NCBI RefSeq assembly: GCF_030052815.1
Contig: NC_079509.1
Span: forward strand, 48,876,762 to 48,940,761
Origin: Hevea brasiliensis
Lineage: Eukaryota > Streptophyta > Magnoliopsida > Malpighiales > Euphorbiaceae
Length of the DNA stretch: 64,000 nucleotides
Direction of reading: 5' to 3'
Of this stretch, positions 1-12,427 are shown piece after piece (positions within the stretch are counted from its first letter, which is position 1; each line of letters starts with the position of its first letter). The position numbers were made by a program, and so were the translations under genes. The notes beneath the pieces are model-generated. The model worked only from the letters and a program-made list of their open reading frames with translations. It was not told where the DNA came from and ran no database searches.

Positions 1-3000
1 CAACCCAGTTCATGCGACTTTATCATTTCCCACTTCTCCCATGGAATGGAAATATCTTGACTTCTTCCTAAAACTTCTTATTATGTGACGTACTTCTTGA
101 CATATTAACGCTTAAATCGTGATTCCACTACTCCTTGAATCTAGCATCTCACCATAACTTATTTTAAACATGCCTTGGTGTGTCCCTAGCATACTTTTTC
201 TTCTTATTCTCATCATTGTAACCAACTCTACTGAGCTTTTCTCCTATCTTTTGAATCTTATCCACTTTTTTTTTTTTTTTTCTGTTTTGCTATTGTTAAC
301 ATCTTGCTAACCTACTGTACTTATTTTTTAACCTTTATTCTCTCTCACCCTTATACCTTTTCCTTCAAGGATGTCCATCCCATCATCAACTTTAACCTTT
401 TTTTTTTTATTTCTTAGTCCTATCTTGATTACTAGTTTCATTACTTCTGGAATTTTAACCTTACGATTGGCTCCTATCAGCACATCTTTCACATTATGTA
501 ACATTTGTAATTGACCCTAGAAAATTCTTCTTATATCTCCTTCCCAACTTGACCATTAGAACATTACCATTCCTTATCACCCTTAGTAGGAACTCACTCA
601 TCCTAGTTAGATAAGAGCCCCAGAAACTATAAGTTCCATCTGAACTAATATGGTTGTGGGAAATGTGTGTTATGCCTTAATTCTAGTTAAGATACTTCAC
701 GTGTTCATTCTCCTTAATATAACCATATATACTACCCTCAGCTTTCCAAACTTCTACCTTAAAGTTACCCATCAGTAACAATTTCATCCACTAAAACTTA
801 TTCATAACTAGCTCTTTCTCTAGCTTATAGTTCAGAAGGGTTGCGAGCCCTGGTAACTAACTCAACTTAATTCTGGTCACTACTCTGATTGTCCTTTCAT
901 ACATAACATTAGGTACATGCTTATCGTTATTTTCTTTTTAAGAAGAATATATATAGTCTGGTGCCTATCAGGTTCTTAAATATTAGGTCATCACAATATT
1001 ATTTCCCTTACTTATGTAGACTTCTAGAGCCAAAGGTACGATCTAAACTTGAAGAGAAGGAGAAATCTCCTCCTACTGACATCAACACACCATTCATGTC
1101 TCTTGGTCTTCTCTCTGAAATTTTATCATCTATATATAAGATATCAACTACAGCAATCCTTCTATTGTACCATCGATTTGCCTAATATATCATCTTAAGA
1201 TTTTCTATCTTCACTTGTACTCCATTTCTACCTTTTTATGCCTACCTTAACTCTGTTGCTTCCTTATATTTTACTGTATTCAAGAAGATACATCTCACTA
1301 ATAAACTCTTCCAAAATGGATTCCAATCATGCTTACTGTCATAACTCTTATCCTTGTACTTCTCAGTGACTTGTGACTGTCACTCATACATATCTCTTTC
1401 TGCTCTATCTCCTTTTGTTGTTCTGTCACTCATTTTCATTCATGTTTCCTTATAAAGTGACCCTATTGGTCATACTAAAAATGCAGACCTAATCCTTGAT
1501 CGCAGACCCCATAATTGCTTTCTCACCACCTCTACTCAGGTCCTGAGCCTATATGCCATTTTCCACCATCCTTTTTGTTCGTCATGCCTATTTGAACCAT
1601 TAGGTTTACTTTATTTAACTTACTACTTATTAATTCACTCCTTTGCCTGATAGGATAGTTCAAGACACCATCGCACATCCTATAACTTTTACTTGCTCTG
1701 GTTGCATTCCTCAATTAACTTTCCTCATATTGTTAGAAGTCTAAATGGACTTATCCCATTGCTACCTACTCTATCTTGGAAATAGGAATATACAGAGTTT
1801 GATCCATATCCTATAACTCTGAACCCCATATTTTGGCTCCTGACACTGCCCGAACCATTACTAGCTCTAAGTCCTACACTTTTGGATTCTATATCTTGAC
1901 AGCTATCCTCACTCATGTACCCTCGTTCTAGGTTTTCTAATATTTCCTTTCAGTTTATCCCATTTACCTTGCTCAGGATTGCACTTTATATACCTTACAT
2001 CACACTTTGATCTTCCTGACCTTGTCCTATTTTTGGATATTCAGTTTGCTCTTTAATTCATCTCTTTTATCTTATCCAAAGTAGAACTTGACTATTTTAT
2101 TCTTTAGTGCTACTCTCTTTCTCGATATGACTATCATGTCAGGAACTTATATCCCTTCATAGTCTCTATCAAGTTATCAACACCTTGATGTTAATCAAAA
2201 TTGGTGCTCTAACCACTCTGGCCGATACTTCCACTGTCATTCGAATTTCTCTCCTATTGCATCTAAAACCAACTATCCAAATTTTCATTTATATATTTTC
2301 TTTTATCTACTGATATTTTATGACTTTATTTTTGCTGACTTGCAATCATTGTCCTTTCCTCTATTTAACTCTAAACTACTCTCTAATACCTCAAGGAGGG
2401 AATCTATAGGATCCTTTTTTTTTTTCCTTACTACTCCAAAGCTCTGCATCCATCATGATCTGATCTCTTATGATCCTAACAATGAAAATTGTACTCTCCC
2501 TAAGGGGATACCTAAGCCATTATTTCCTATCACACTACAGTCCCATTTAGGACATCATTCCATAGATCGTTATATTAGTGGTACTCTTTTGTCTCTCCTC
2601 TGAAAACTTTAGCATACTCTACAGTATAACTGACTGCAAGAGAGGTGCTACCTTAACCCCATCACCACAACTATATAAAGCTGTCTGGTTTCTTTTCATA
2701 TTGTTAACTTTCCTAGAATGTCATTTCATAGGCTATGAATATTATTCATAACCTCCAATCTCCTTTAGGGAGTAGAGTCATACTTACGCTCTGAGGTCAC
2801 ATGAAGGAGGTGCTACTTTATTAAACTTTAGGCAATATGTCTATTGTAATGCCAACACTACTAACACTCTCATACCGGAGACTAGATGATCTCACCAAGT
2901 AGGTGTCACCATTACACTGCAATCATACTAAAAACCTCTAGTCTTGTGCCACTTATGCCCTAACATTGTGCTCAAAGTAGGATAATTGAGTCACTGACTC

Positions 3001-3728
3001 TAGTTATCACCCAATTGTGACCTTTAGTGTTCAATCTCTATGGTCTTAAACCCTAATTAGGAGTTTTCCTAACTCCTCTATAGAGATAAAACTCTATTTT
3101 GATATAACTATACCAAAAGAGAGGTTGTTTACAAACACCCTAATCATGGTGCACCATGGGGATGCACATAGCTCTACACAATAATCCCATGTCAGTACTG
3201 TAATTTGTAGCTTATAGCACAAACATCGAAAAAATTGTATAGTTACTACGATACGTCCTGACATACTAGATCTTTGGATCTCTTATCTCTCTTGAATCCA
3301 CTGATAGCATGAACTTACTATGACTAGGCTATCCACCAATGACTGCCAGCAGTGGTACTCTCACTCCCACTTAGGGCAGCTATATTGCTAAAAATCACCT
3401 GTATGTCCTCGTGCCTTGCACCAAATAGGCACGCCACTTAAATCCATACTGACAGAAATATAGCATTTCTTAGAGTACGTATCCCCATGGCAGACCTCAA
3501 CATGTCTGCTAACTCTATTTCACATTTCTATATACTCTATGAAAATCAAGACACTAACTGAAGCACTCTTATATTACCCGAGGTATAATGCAAAAGCTAA
3601 AAATAAGGAGTCACAGAAGAAGACGAAATAGAATTCTATGCTCCGCATGTGAACCCCTAACCAGACTCTTCTTAAGCCTTAGACATTTACTTCCCATGAA
3701 TCTGGAGCCTAAGCTCTGATACCAATAT
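1..3728 (-). mobile_element. Internal region of a degraded LTR retrotransposon (LARD-like or decayed gypsy), left end outside window
   Basis: This stretch lies next to a primer-binding site and an LTR (3729-5474), both read on the minus strand, so it should be the 5' internal region of that element. The plus strand is strikingly pyrimidine-rich (many CT and T tracts), so the element's sense strand is purine-rich. I see no gag, protease, reverse transcriptase or integrase motif in any frame, and the few ORFs are under 90 codons. It is either a non-autonomous large retrotransposon derivative or an old, heavily mutated gypsy body. The second LTR would lie left of the window. Confidence 0.5.
3713..3724 (-). 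other. Primer-binding site (initiator tRNA-Met type)
   Basis: On the minus strand this reads TGGTATCAGAGC, the standard plant LTR-element primer site complementary to the 3' end of initiator tRNA-Met. It lies four bases inside the LTR ending at 3729 and fixes the element orientation as minus. Confidence 0.85.
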
Positions 3729-5474
3729 TGTCACGACCCGAACCCATGGGCCGGACTGGCACTAGGACCTGAGCCGGCATAAAGCCCTTACTAATCCCAC
3801 ATCCATAATTAGGGCCCAAAATTTGAGGCCCATCATACAAATAAAATAAGATAAAATATTGTATTATATTTTTATTTGGGTCAACCCAACTCAATAACTA
3901 TTAAAATCTAAAGCCATTGGAGCCCAGCTTAACCCTGAATCAATCAATTATAAACTATATAAATATCATAAAAATTTCATTTATTAATATCAAAACTTAA
4001 ATTAATATAGTCTCCAACAAAGCCTATGCTACTGCTAATACATGTGCAGTTCTAGATTTTAATTTTTGAAAATAATAAAACAAATAAATAACTGATGTTA
4101 AACTTTAGAAGAAGAAAGCAGGTTGCTCTAAAAAAGAACTCCTCCTGTAGCCTGGAAAAATGGTGAATAGGAGTAAGCGCTCGACTCAAAGAGTAAATAT
4201 TTATTTTAAATACAATTTCTATAACTATCTAATTCTAATGCATCTTTGGAAATGAAATGCATCATTTTCATACAAGTCAAACAAATCATATTAAGTCACA
4301 TCAAAGATAATTTGGAGCACTCATGCACCCTTGTCAAGTCCATACTCATGCATACATATATGGGGAGCTGATCCCCCCACCCAGCTCTCTTAATCCAAGA
4401 CCTGCTAGCGAGATCAACTCGAGCCAAACTTTCACTTAATAATCCATATACGGGGGCCAGCGAGATCAACTTAAAGTAGTGCCTACCCTGACTTATCCAT
4501 AATAAGGATCTGGTCCTAGTGAGTCAAGCTCCAACCGCGTCTACCCGTCCTACCCATATCCATATACTCCACATACACATCAACTCACACACACAGCTCC
4601 AGATTATCAAAACACAACAAAAAAAGTAATATCATCTTGTATAAATGCAAAACAAGACATGCCTAATATTTAACTACATAAATATAAGTGATGCATGAGC
4701 ATGCCAGAAATATAATAATATTGAAATTGTAAATAAAATAAATATCTACTCATTGATTGATTAGAAACTGCTGCAGTGGCTAAGGAGAGAAGATGGATGA
4801 CCTTGATCACCTAGATAATTATGTTATAAATTTATTAATGCTAACCCAAATCAAAATTTTAAAAAAATAAGGACAAGCTAATTTATGCCGGAAATCCGGT
4901 AGAGCCTCCCTTGTACTAAGACTTACCCAACCTGCAAAGTAGTTCAAATCATACTTCTAAAGTCACACATCATCTCAACAACAACATATGGCCCCTCCTG
5001 GGCCCTCTAATTCAAGCAAATCTCACATAATCTAACAATTCAATTATAAGGCTTAAAACTGATATTTTGCAAAAGTCATTCTAGCTAGCTCTAAATATTC
5101 TAAAATTTTATCTCGCGATCCTTAGCAATATTATAGAGCTAACGCAAAAGGAATTATAATTTTCTAGTTACCCACGAATATTTTATGAAATTTTATTCTA
5201 AACCCAGCCCTATAAAATTGAAAAAACTCAGAGTTCGGGTTTACCTATGCCAATTATGACACTTGGAACACGTCCGGGACGTCTGAAAATGGTGGGGTAG
5301 CCTATAACTTTGACCCGGTTCCGAAGTGATTCCGATAGCTTATCTGCTCGGCCCGAAATTGTAGATCTGGGTCACGAAATAAAAGTACCTATGCAAAGCC
5401 CACAACACCAGGGAGTAGACTAAAATATTTATATTTACATATAAAATAATTAATTGAAAATTATTGGTGTTACA
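3729..5474 (-). repeat. 5' LTR of the element at 1-5474
   Basis: The 1746-bp segment is bounded by TG and CA: on the plus strand it begins TGTCACGACCCG and ends GGTGTTACA, so on the minus strand it starts TGTAACACC and ends GGGTCGTGACA. The PBS follows immediately. The partner LTR is outside the window, so the TSD (TATAG at 5475-5479 on this side) cannot be confirmed. No ORF of note lies inside. Confidence 0.75.
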
Positions 5475-5842
5475 TATAGAAGTTTAAAGATTAACATTTA
5501 TATGTAACATGAAATTATGAGTATTTTTTTAATTATATTTAATTTATTTGGATCTATAAACCAGTAGATAAATTGTAAATACAAAATTGATGGGTTACAT
5601 ATTAAAATATATCTCTTATTAATATACCTTTTAAATTGAACATGTAAATATAAAAACTTTCCTGAAATTACAAATAATTAAAAAAAAAAAAAGAAGCTCC
5701 ACAAACACTTATGGGATTTATTCCCCATTGGCATGTACATTATTAATATCATAACTTTGCAATGTTTCCTTTTCACATGGGAAGCTTTTCTTTAAACATT
5801 ATTGATTTTAATTGTTTGATAATTGTATATAGGTTATTCTGA
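5475..5842. other. AT-rich flank, probable 3' UTR/downstream DNA of the S28 gene
   Basis: This stretch lies between the LTR ending at 5474 and the stop codon of the displaced S28 tail at 5843-5845. It is AT-rich, with an A run near 5680, and no ORF or repeat is recognised. By position it would be the 3' UTR and downstream region of the minus-strand carboxypeptidase gene. Confidence 0.4.
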
Positions 5843-5873
5843 TTAATGCTTATAGGCAAGAAGATCAGCTTAG
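5843..5873 (-). pseudogene. Displaced C-terminal codons of the Pro-X carboxypeptidase gene
   Basis: Read on the minus strand from the copia LTR edge, the sequence encodes A-D-L-L-A-Y-K-H followed by TAA (5843-5845). Plant lysosomal Pro-X carboxypeptidases typically end in a similar Y-Y-A-D-L run. The matching upstream part (...GWMAKYS) lies at 30663 and above, on the far side of the copia insertion. If one copy of the 5-bp target duplication is counted, the reading frame runs across without a shift. The duplications have diverged (CTAAG here, CTCTG at 30663-30667 on the minus strand). So this is the last few codons of the gene, pushed about 24.8 kb away by nested insertions. Confidence 0.75.
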
Positions 5874-6400
5874 TGTAAAATAAATTCTTAATAGATTATA
5901 ACAATCATAAACATAATGTGAATCATAAACGTAAGATTCAACTATCACTCTAATAATGGATCTTGAATAAATAAATTCTCACAGATCTAGAAAGCGTACC
6001 TGATGCAGAGTTTTACTTGAGTCATGGCAGTAATTGAGAGAGACCATTTGATTCAACAAACTGATTTCTCCCTCTTGACCCTTCTTGATTCACACACAAG
6101 AATTTAGCGATGGAAGACTTTCTTGAGATGATCCTATTATCTCTGACTTTGTGAAAGAGAATGTGCGTGACCTTATGGGTAGAGAGAGGACCAGCTCAGA
6201 TATATATATATCCAAGACTTAATCTAATACGTCCATCAAGTATCCTTATACAATTAGAATTAGGATTTACTTCAATTATAGTAATCCTTTTATAATTAGG
6301 ATTTGTATTAATTAAGGTAAATATCCATTAATATTGGGCCACATTAAAGGAATTAATTTTAGCCCATATAGTAATATTAATTATCGAACAAAATATTACA
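5874..6400 (-). repeat. Copia 3' LTR (left copy)
   Basis: The 527-bp LTR begins TGTAAAATAAATTC on the plus strand and ends AATATTACA. It matches, with scattered substitutions, the right copy at 11598-11864 plus 30382-30662, including the stretch where Athila integrated (here the uninterrupted site CCTATTATCTCTGAC near 6130). It therefore preserves the empty Athila target. Confidence 0.9.
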
Positions 6401-6412
6401 TTCTCCCACTTG
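6401..6412 (-). other. Copia polypurine tract
   Basis: On the minus strand the sequence AAGTGGGAGAA directly precedes the 3' LTR. This is the expected position and composition of the plus-strand priming site. Confidence 0.7.
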
Positions 6413-9400
6413 GCACAATAATTAAGTGATATAAACTTTAATAATATAAACATTAGGTGCGCATAAAATAAACAAATCCTTTCTATAATGTACTTCATAA
6501 TTACCTTCCTATAATAAATTAATAAGTATGAGTTATGGCAGTTGTACATTGTTTAATCACATACTTCCTTCTATATACCATAATACTAGCAACTTACCAT
6601 AGTAGGTACATAATAGATATATATTTATCACATCATGGTCCACAATAATATCTCCAAAGACTTTTCCTGTTATCATTCACTCAAAATATTATGTGTACAC
6701 AATCAAGAGAAACATGAAACACTTCAATGTATATTAGAAATACATCAATGAGCTCAGAGTGTCAAAGCCAATATATTATACATTAATACAATCAAGACCC
6801 ATTATAAGAAAATATTCTTTAAATGTCTTAGGTTGTGAACCCATTATGCAACAGATCTGCTATCATGAGATCAATATTATTATGCTCAATAGACACTCTT
6901 TATTCCTAAACTTTCTCCTTGACAACAAAATACTTTAATTCCATACGCTTGGTACCTTTGGCAAAGTTGTCGTTTATGGAGAAAATACTATTACGGAATT
7001 ATTAGAATGAATTCTTAGCGGCTTGCTAATGGTGTCGACTACCTCAAGTCCTGAGATAAATTCTGCATCCATATGCATGAATTATAACTTAAAAACATGC
7101 CATAAATTTTGCTTTCATAATGGATGAAATAATGACAGACTATTTTTTTTTCGGCATTTTTCCATAATACTGTTCCTTCAGCTAATAAGAACAAGTAGCC
7201 GAAATAAACTTTTATTGTCAATATATCTATCTAAATTTGAAGATGAATATCTAATCACTTCTAAATGATTAGATGTCCTGTAAGTGAGCATGAAATATTT
7301 AGTTCATTGCAGGTACCATAAAACTTTCTTTGCAGCTTTTTAGTTATCAATTCCAGGATAAAGAATTGTACAGGTTTAAGCATACATCAAATTGTCGACA
7401 ATTAAAGCATAAGGAATTAATTCCATTTCTTTACGTTCCACATTATTCTTTGGACATTGATTGAGACTGAATTTGTCCCCCTTTTGTATGGGAACAATTC
7501 CTACTGAACATTTATGCATATTAAATCTCTCTAGACTTCTATTAATATAGGCTTTCTGAGACAATCCCAACAGTCCTTATGATCTATTACGGAATATTTC
7601 TATTCTAATCACAAAGGATGCCTCTCCATATCTATCATTTCAAAATTCATTGAGAGAAAATCTTTAGTCTCACATAATATGCCTAAATCATTTGCAGCAA
7701 ACAAAATATCATCAACATACAGAATTAAGAAAATAAACATACTCCCACTGATCTTAAGATATATATATACATTGATTAATGACTTTTTCTTTAAATCAAA
7801 AGACTTTATGGTATCATTGAATTTAATATACCACTGGTGGGAAGCTTACTTAAGTATGTATATTGATTTCTTAAGTTTACACAACAAATGACATTTTCCT
7901 TCAACTGAGAAACCTTTAGGTTGGTCCATTTAAACTTCCTTTTCAAGTTATTCATTTAGAAAGGCTGTTTTCACATCTATTTGGTGCAACTTTAAGTCAT
8001 TATGAGCCACAAATGCTATGATAATTCTTAATGAGTCTTTCTTTGAGACTGGTGAAAATACTTCTTTATAGTCAATGCCATCATTCTGAGTATAACCCTT
8101 GGCAACAAGTCTTGCTTTATATTATTTGATTTTGCCATTCGAGTCACACTTGGTCTTAAAGACCCATTTACACCTAACTAGTTTAGATCCTTTAGGCAAT
8201 TCGACAAAATCCCAACATTGTTTTCTTCCATAGAGTTTAACTCATCTTTCATGGCATCTAACCACTTATCAAACTCATTACTTTCTATAGCTTGTGAAAA
8301 GGAAACTGGATCTCTATTAATTCCTGTGTCAAAATCTAACTTTTGCAAGTAAACCACTTAATCATTAGCAATTGCCGATCTCTTTTCTCTTTGAGATCTT
8401 CTTAATGGCATTTCTTGTGGTTCACCTTCATTAGCTCTTTGTAGGTTAGCTTCTTCAGGATGTGTTTCATCATTATTTTGTGTAGCATTATTAGGTCCTT
8501 CAATAACTGCTGGAACAACATGTGGAGCAGGAGTGGATATTGGAACTTTAATAGGCACATGAAAATCAACTTTATTTTCTTGTATATCCACATCGAGTCT
8601 CTCAACACTCCCACTAACTTCACCATTCTCAAAGAATCTTGCATTACCAGTTTTCACAATTCTTGGACTATGGTTTGGAACATAAAACCTATATCTTTTA
8701 GATTTCTCTGGATAACCAATAAAGTATCCATTTATCGTTCGAGAATCTAATTTCTTTTCATGTGGATTATGAATTCTTGCTTCTGCTCGACAACCCTAAA
8801 TATGCAAGTGCCTTAAACTAGGTTTCCTTTCAGTCCATAATTTATAAGGTGTTTTTGAGACTGCCTTACTAGGAATCCTATTTAACAAGTATATAGCAGT
8901 TTTAAGTGTATATATCCACAAAGATATAGGTAAAGAAGAGTTACTCATCAAACTCCTAACCATATTCATTAAAGTCCGATTTTGCCTTTTCGCCACCTCA
9001 TTTTATTAAGAAGTACTTGGCATAGTATATTGTGCACATATGCCATAACTTTCTAAGAACTTTACAAATAGACCATGACATTATCCCATTTCAGTGTGTT
9101 TTTCATAGTATTCACTACCTCTATCTGACCTTACTATTTTCACTTTTCTATTTAATTGCCTCTCAACCTCATTTATGTACACTTCAAGTGCATTTGTTGA
9201 TTGAGATTTTTCATTAAGCAAATAAATATGTTCATAACATAAAAAATCATCAATAAAGGTAATAAAATATTTTTCTCCACCAAAAGATGGAGTATCAAAA
9301 GGCCTACATATATCAGTGTGTATAATTTCAAGAAGCTTACTGCTTCTTGTGGCTTCTTTCTTATTGTGTTTGATTTGCTTTCTCTCAATGCAATCCACAC

Positions 9401-9440
9401 GCATCAAGATTAATAATATCTAAACTCGATAGAATCCCAT
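6413..9440 (-). pseudogene. Copia pol remnant: integrase, reverse transcriptase and RNase H
   Basis: Recognisable pieces lie on the minus strand. Integrase: 9407-9081 (HTDICRPF, FIDDF, VRSDRGSEY) and 8996-8796 (AKRQNRTLMNMVRSLM, the usual copia A-x-R-x-N-R-T region). The integrase-RT linker with the P-L-R-R-S-Q-R motif is at 8657-8358. RT begins near 8320 and decays; its 3' part at 7570-7376 (GLSQKAYINRSLERFNMHKC) is clear. RNase H below about 7300 is barely readable. Stops and frameshifts occur throughout, so no functional polyprotein is possible. The order INT-RT-RH is diagnostic of Ty1/copia. Confidence 0.85.
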
Positions 9441-10119
9441 TCTTTATTGACATTTCTAATCTTTTTTTGGATATGTGACCCAAACGCTTATGCAACAAGA
9501 AATAGAATTCTCATTCATTCTACTAGGCTTAATTCTAATATTGCTAAAAGTGACAAGCGAGGATTTAGCAAAATTATCACCAAGTTTCAGTATATATAGA
9601 TCATCAGTAAGAATTCCAAAAACAATAATGGAATTGTCATTATTATTAAATAAACTGAAACATCCATGCCCAAACTTAACATTAAACCCAAATTCATCAA
9701 GTTTTAAAACAAAAATGACATTCCTAGAAATTGAAAGCACACAGAAGGTTTTTGATAGGTCTAGTTGATAGCCATTATCTTAGACCAAACGGTAAGTCTC
9801 TATGCTTTCAATTAGAGCCTTCATATGGTTCCCCATAAATAGGAAGTCTTATTTGGGTTTTCTGTTTGGACTATGAGGAATTCTTTCATCACATTGGAGA
9901 TATAAATAGTAGCATCAAAATCAAGCTATCAAGTATTATTAGGAACTTCAAATAAGTTTGATTTGAAACATACATAAGTATAAAGATTACCTTTCTTTTC
10001 AAATCAAGCTTTATTTTTCAGGCAATCTTTTTTATAATGTCATACTACCATTTATTCCTTTCCTTAGCTTAAGTAACATTTGAAGATCCTTTCTTTTTCT
10101 TCTTAAACTTGTAAGCTTT

Positions 10120-10760
10120 AACTTAAGTCCCTTATTAACTTCTTGACCGATAATGTTGACAGAATGAGTCCCTTGATTTTTCAACCTTATTTCCTCCTAA
10201 ACTAGTTTATTAGCCAATTCATTAACATTCTACTTATCCTCAATAATGTTATAGTTAATTTGAAATGGTCCATATTCAAGAGATAATGAATTCATAATGA
10301 ACTACACCAAGAGGGAATCATCAACCGTCATCCTTAAAGTCTTTAGCCTTACTGCAATATCACTCATTTCAATAATGTGCTCTTGCATACTCTTTGATCC
10401 ATCATACTTTATGGTCATAAGTTATGCCATTAGAGTACCAGTGAGTGACTTAGCTTCAGAATATAACATATCTTTCATAAGTTTAAGGTATTCTTTTGCA
10501 TTTTTAGTTTGTGGAATTGCAGTCTTAATGTCATTGGAAATAGTCATTTGCAAAAATATAAGGCTCAATTTGTTTACCAATTCCTATTGCTTATGGTATA
10601 ACTTCTCTTCCTCACTACTTGTATCCATAATAGTAGCGAGTTAACTTTCCAATAATTCGAAGTTAAGGTCCAAGACACCTAAATGGAACTTGACTTGCTC
10701 ACACTATTCAAAGAAGTTTAACCCATTAAAACAATAACATATTAAGCTTGCGAATGAAGA
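10120..10760 (-). pseudogene. Copia gag remnant
   Basis: Minus-strand translation gives a gag-like text typical of plant copia (UBN2-type gag): a run like SMQEHIIEMSDIAVRLKTL, then EYGPFQINYN and NVNELANKLV, followed by EEIRLKNQGTHS. The pieces are spread over several frames with stops, and the zinc-knuckle region downstream is degraded. The position between the PBS (11583-11595) and the integrase is as expected for copia. Confidence 0.75.
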
Positions 10761-11582
10761 GAAAAGCTACAATGTTATATTTATATGCTCAAAATAGATT
10801 TACATAACTTTAATAATTAGAGTATATTATAGTTCTCCTTTGGGTAGAAACTATAATATACTATCCTAAATTAAATGCCTTTAAACTTGATTGGACAATA
10901 ATTAACTTATATCAAATATACATGTTGTCTTTAGACATCCAATATATATTTGATAAAATATTATTGTTCTCATAATTCTCACTATCATAGAATAATTGAT
11001 TTACCTTTGGGTAAAATCCTTAAGTTCTTATGACTAATGGGTATCAATTAATCCATTTTTCATCATAGGCATCTATTAATATGGATAATTGATAATTTTT
11101 ATATACATGTAAATATCATTTATAGTTCGGCCACTTTGGTGACTAACAAACTATTATTTTTATTTTATTTTAATTTGGCCGCTTTGGTGACTAACAAATT
11201 AAAACAAATATCATAAGGCATGCATATAAATTATGTATCTTAATAAACCTAATATTTATTCATTAACTAGGTTTAATTATAAATCTTAATTAGATTGAGT
11301 AGAAAACATTTTTTTTTTGTTTCTTTTAATATATTTCTTTTGAGAAAATATGATCTTAAACTTAAATCCTTTTATAACATGATTTTTCGTCGTGTTAATA
11401 ATCTTCATGCCCAAAATTTAATTGGGTCAAATTTTAATAATATTATTTTAATTATTAACATTAATCATAAAACTTTCATGATCTACACTTTAATCCTACC
11501 CATATCTAATAACAAATAAGATCTTTGATATTATGTTCATCACCATAAATTTAATAGAGAAATTTAATTGTTCAAAACCTAG
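10761..11582 (-). other. Copia 5' leader with a duplicated motif
   Basis: Untranslated leader between the PBS and gag. It is AT-rich with no ORF. The motif GGCCACTTTGGTGACTAACA occurs at 11129-11150 and again, with one change (GGCCGCTTTGG...), at 11177-11198. Two related GGGTA-containing repeats flank it. Function is unknown; leader repeats of this kind are common in plant copia elements. Confidence 0.5.
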
Positions 11583-11595
11583 GACTCTGATACCA
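11583..11595 (-). other. Copia primer-binding site
   Basis: Minus-strand TGGTATCAGAGTC lies two bases inside the right LTR (starting 11598). It matches the initiator tRNA-Met primer site apart from one base. Confidence 0.8.
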
Positions 11596-11597
11596 TA

Positions 11598-11864
11598 TGT
11601 AAAATAAAATTTTAATAGATCATAATAATCATAAGCATAATATGAATCATAAATGTAAGATTCAACTATCACCTTAATAATTGATCTTGAACAAATAAAT
11701 TCTCACAGATCTAGAAAGTGTACCTGATGCAGAGTTTTACTTGAGTCATGGCAGTAATTGAGAGAGACCCTTTGATTCAACAAACTGATTTCTCCCTCTT
11801 GACTCTTCTTGATTCACACACAAGAATTTAGCGATGGAAGACTTTCTTGAGATGACCCTATTAT
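11598..11864 (-). repeat. Copia 5' LTR, first fragment
   Basis: Collinear with 5874 to about 6140 of the left LTR. It stops at ...GACCCTATTAT, where the Athila LTR begins; 11860-11864 (ATTAT) is the Athila target duplication. Confidence 0.9.
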
Positions 11865-12136
11865 TGATAAGTGCATAATTTATTAATTTTACTTCCATCA
11901 CATTTAGTGTTTCTAGAGTATCTTTATGCCTAATTCAGTTGATTAAAGTATAATTATCTATTAGGCATATGTTTAGAGAGTTGTTGAAATAATTGTGTTA
12001 AATGGAGAAATTTTTAGCATTTGCATTAATTTGACTCTTTCGGTATTTTTTAGGGCTTTGGTGAAGTTCCAGAGCATAGAAGTGTGGAAGGAAGCTTAGA
12101 AAGGTCGAAGGATTAAGAAGCATTATTGATACAAAG

Positions 12137-12332
12137 TACACGGGTTGTGTAAGCACAACCATGGACCTGTGTAACATTCTGCCAGAAGAAATCCAGAGAA
12201 CCGAGTATGAAACAAAGTACACGGGCCGTGTAACTTGACCCGTGTAAATCTTGGAGACCCGTATAACCTTCTGTGCTAATACGAAACATACCCACTCAGC
12301 TCCAGTAAGTTACACGGCCCTAGGCCGTGTAT
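12137..12332. promoter_or_regulatory. Cluster of TACACGGGCCGTGTA palindromes in the Athila LTR
   Basis: The palindrome TACACGGGCCGTGTA occurs near 12216. Degenerate or half copies occur at 12137 (TACACGGGTTGTGTA), about 12170, about 12237 (CCCGTGTAA) and 12309-12332 (ACACGGCCCTAGGCCGTGTA). The cluster is upstream of the TATA-like box, where U3 regulatory sites sit. The factor that might bind is unknown. Confidence 0.5.
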
Positions 12333-12417
12333 CCTTCGATAATCAATTTCCTGATTTTGCTCAAGTTGCAGTTTTTGACAAAGACAAAGACTCTTAAACC
12401 TAACCCTAGTCCATTTA

Positions 12418-12427
12418 TTATATATAG
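12418..12427 (+). promoter_or_regulatory. TATA-like box of the Athila 5' LTR
   Basis: TTATATATAG precedes the conserved segment GAGGCAACAGCCGACACAAG, and the same arrangement occurs in the 3' LTR (about 29577-29586). This is the best candidate for the U3 core promoter; the start site would lie about 30 bases downstream. Confidence 0.45.

Noticed and set aside
10297..10644. 115-codon plus-strand ORF
   Set aside because: Antisense to the copia gag remnant, whose minus-strand reading is family-like.
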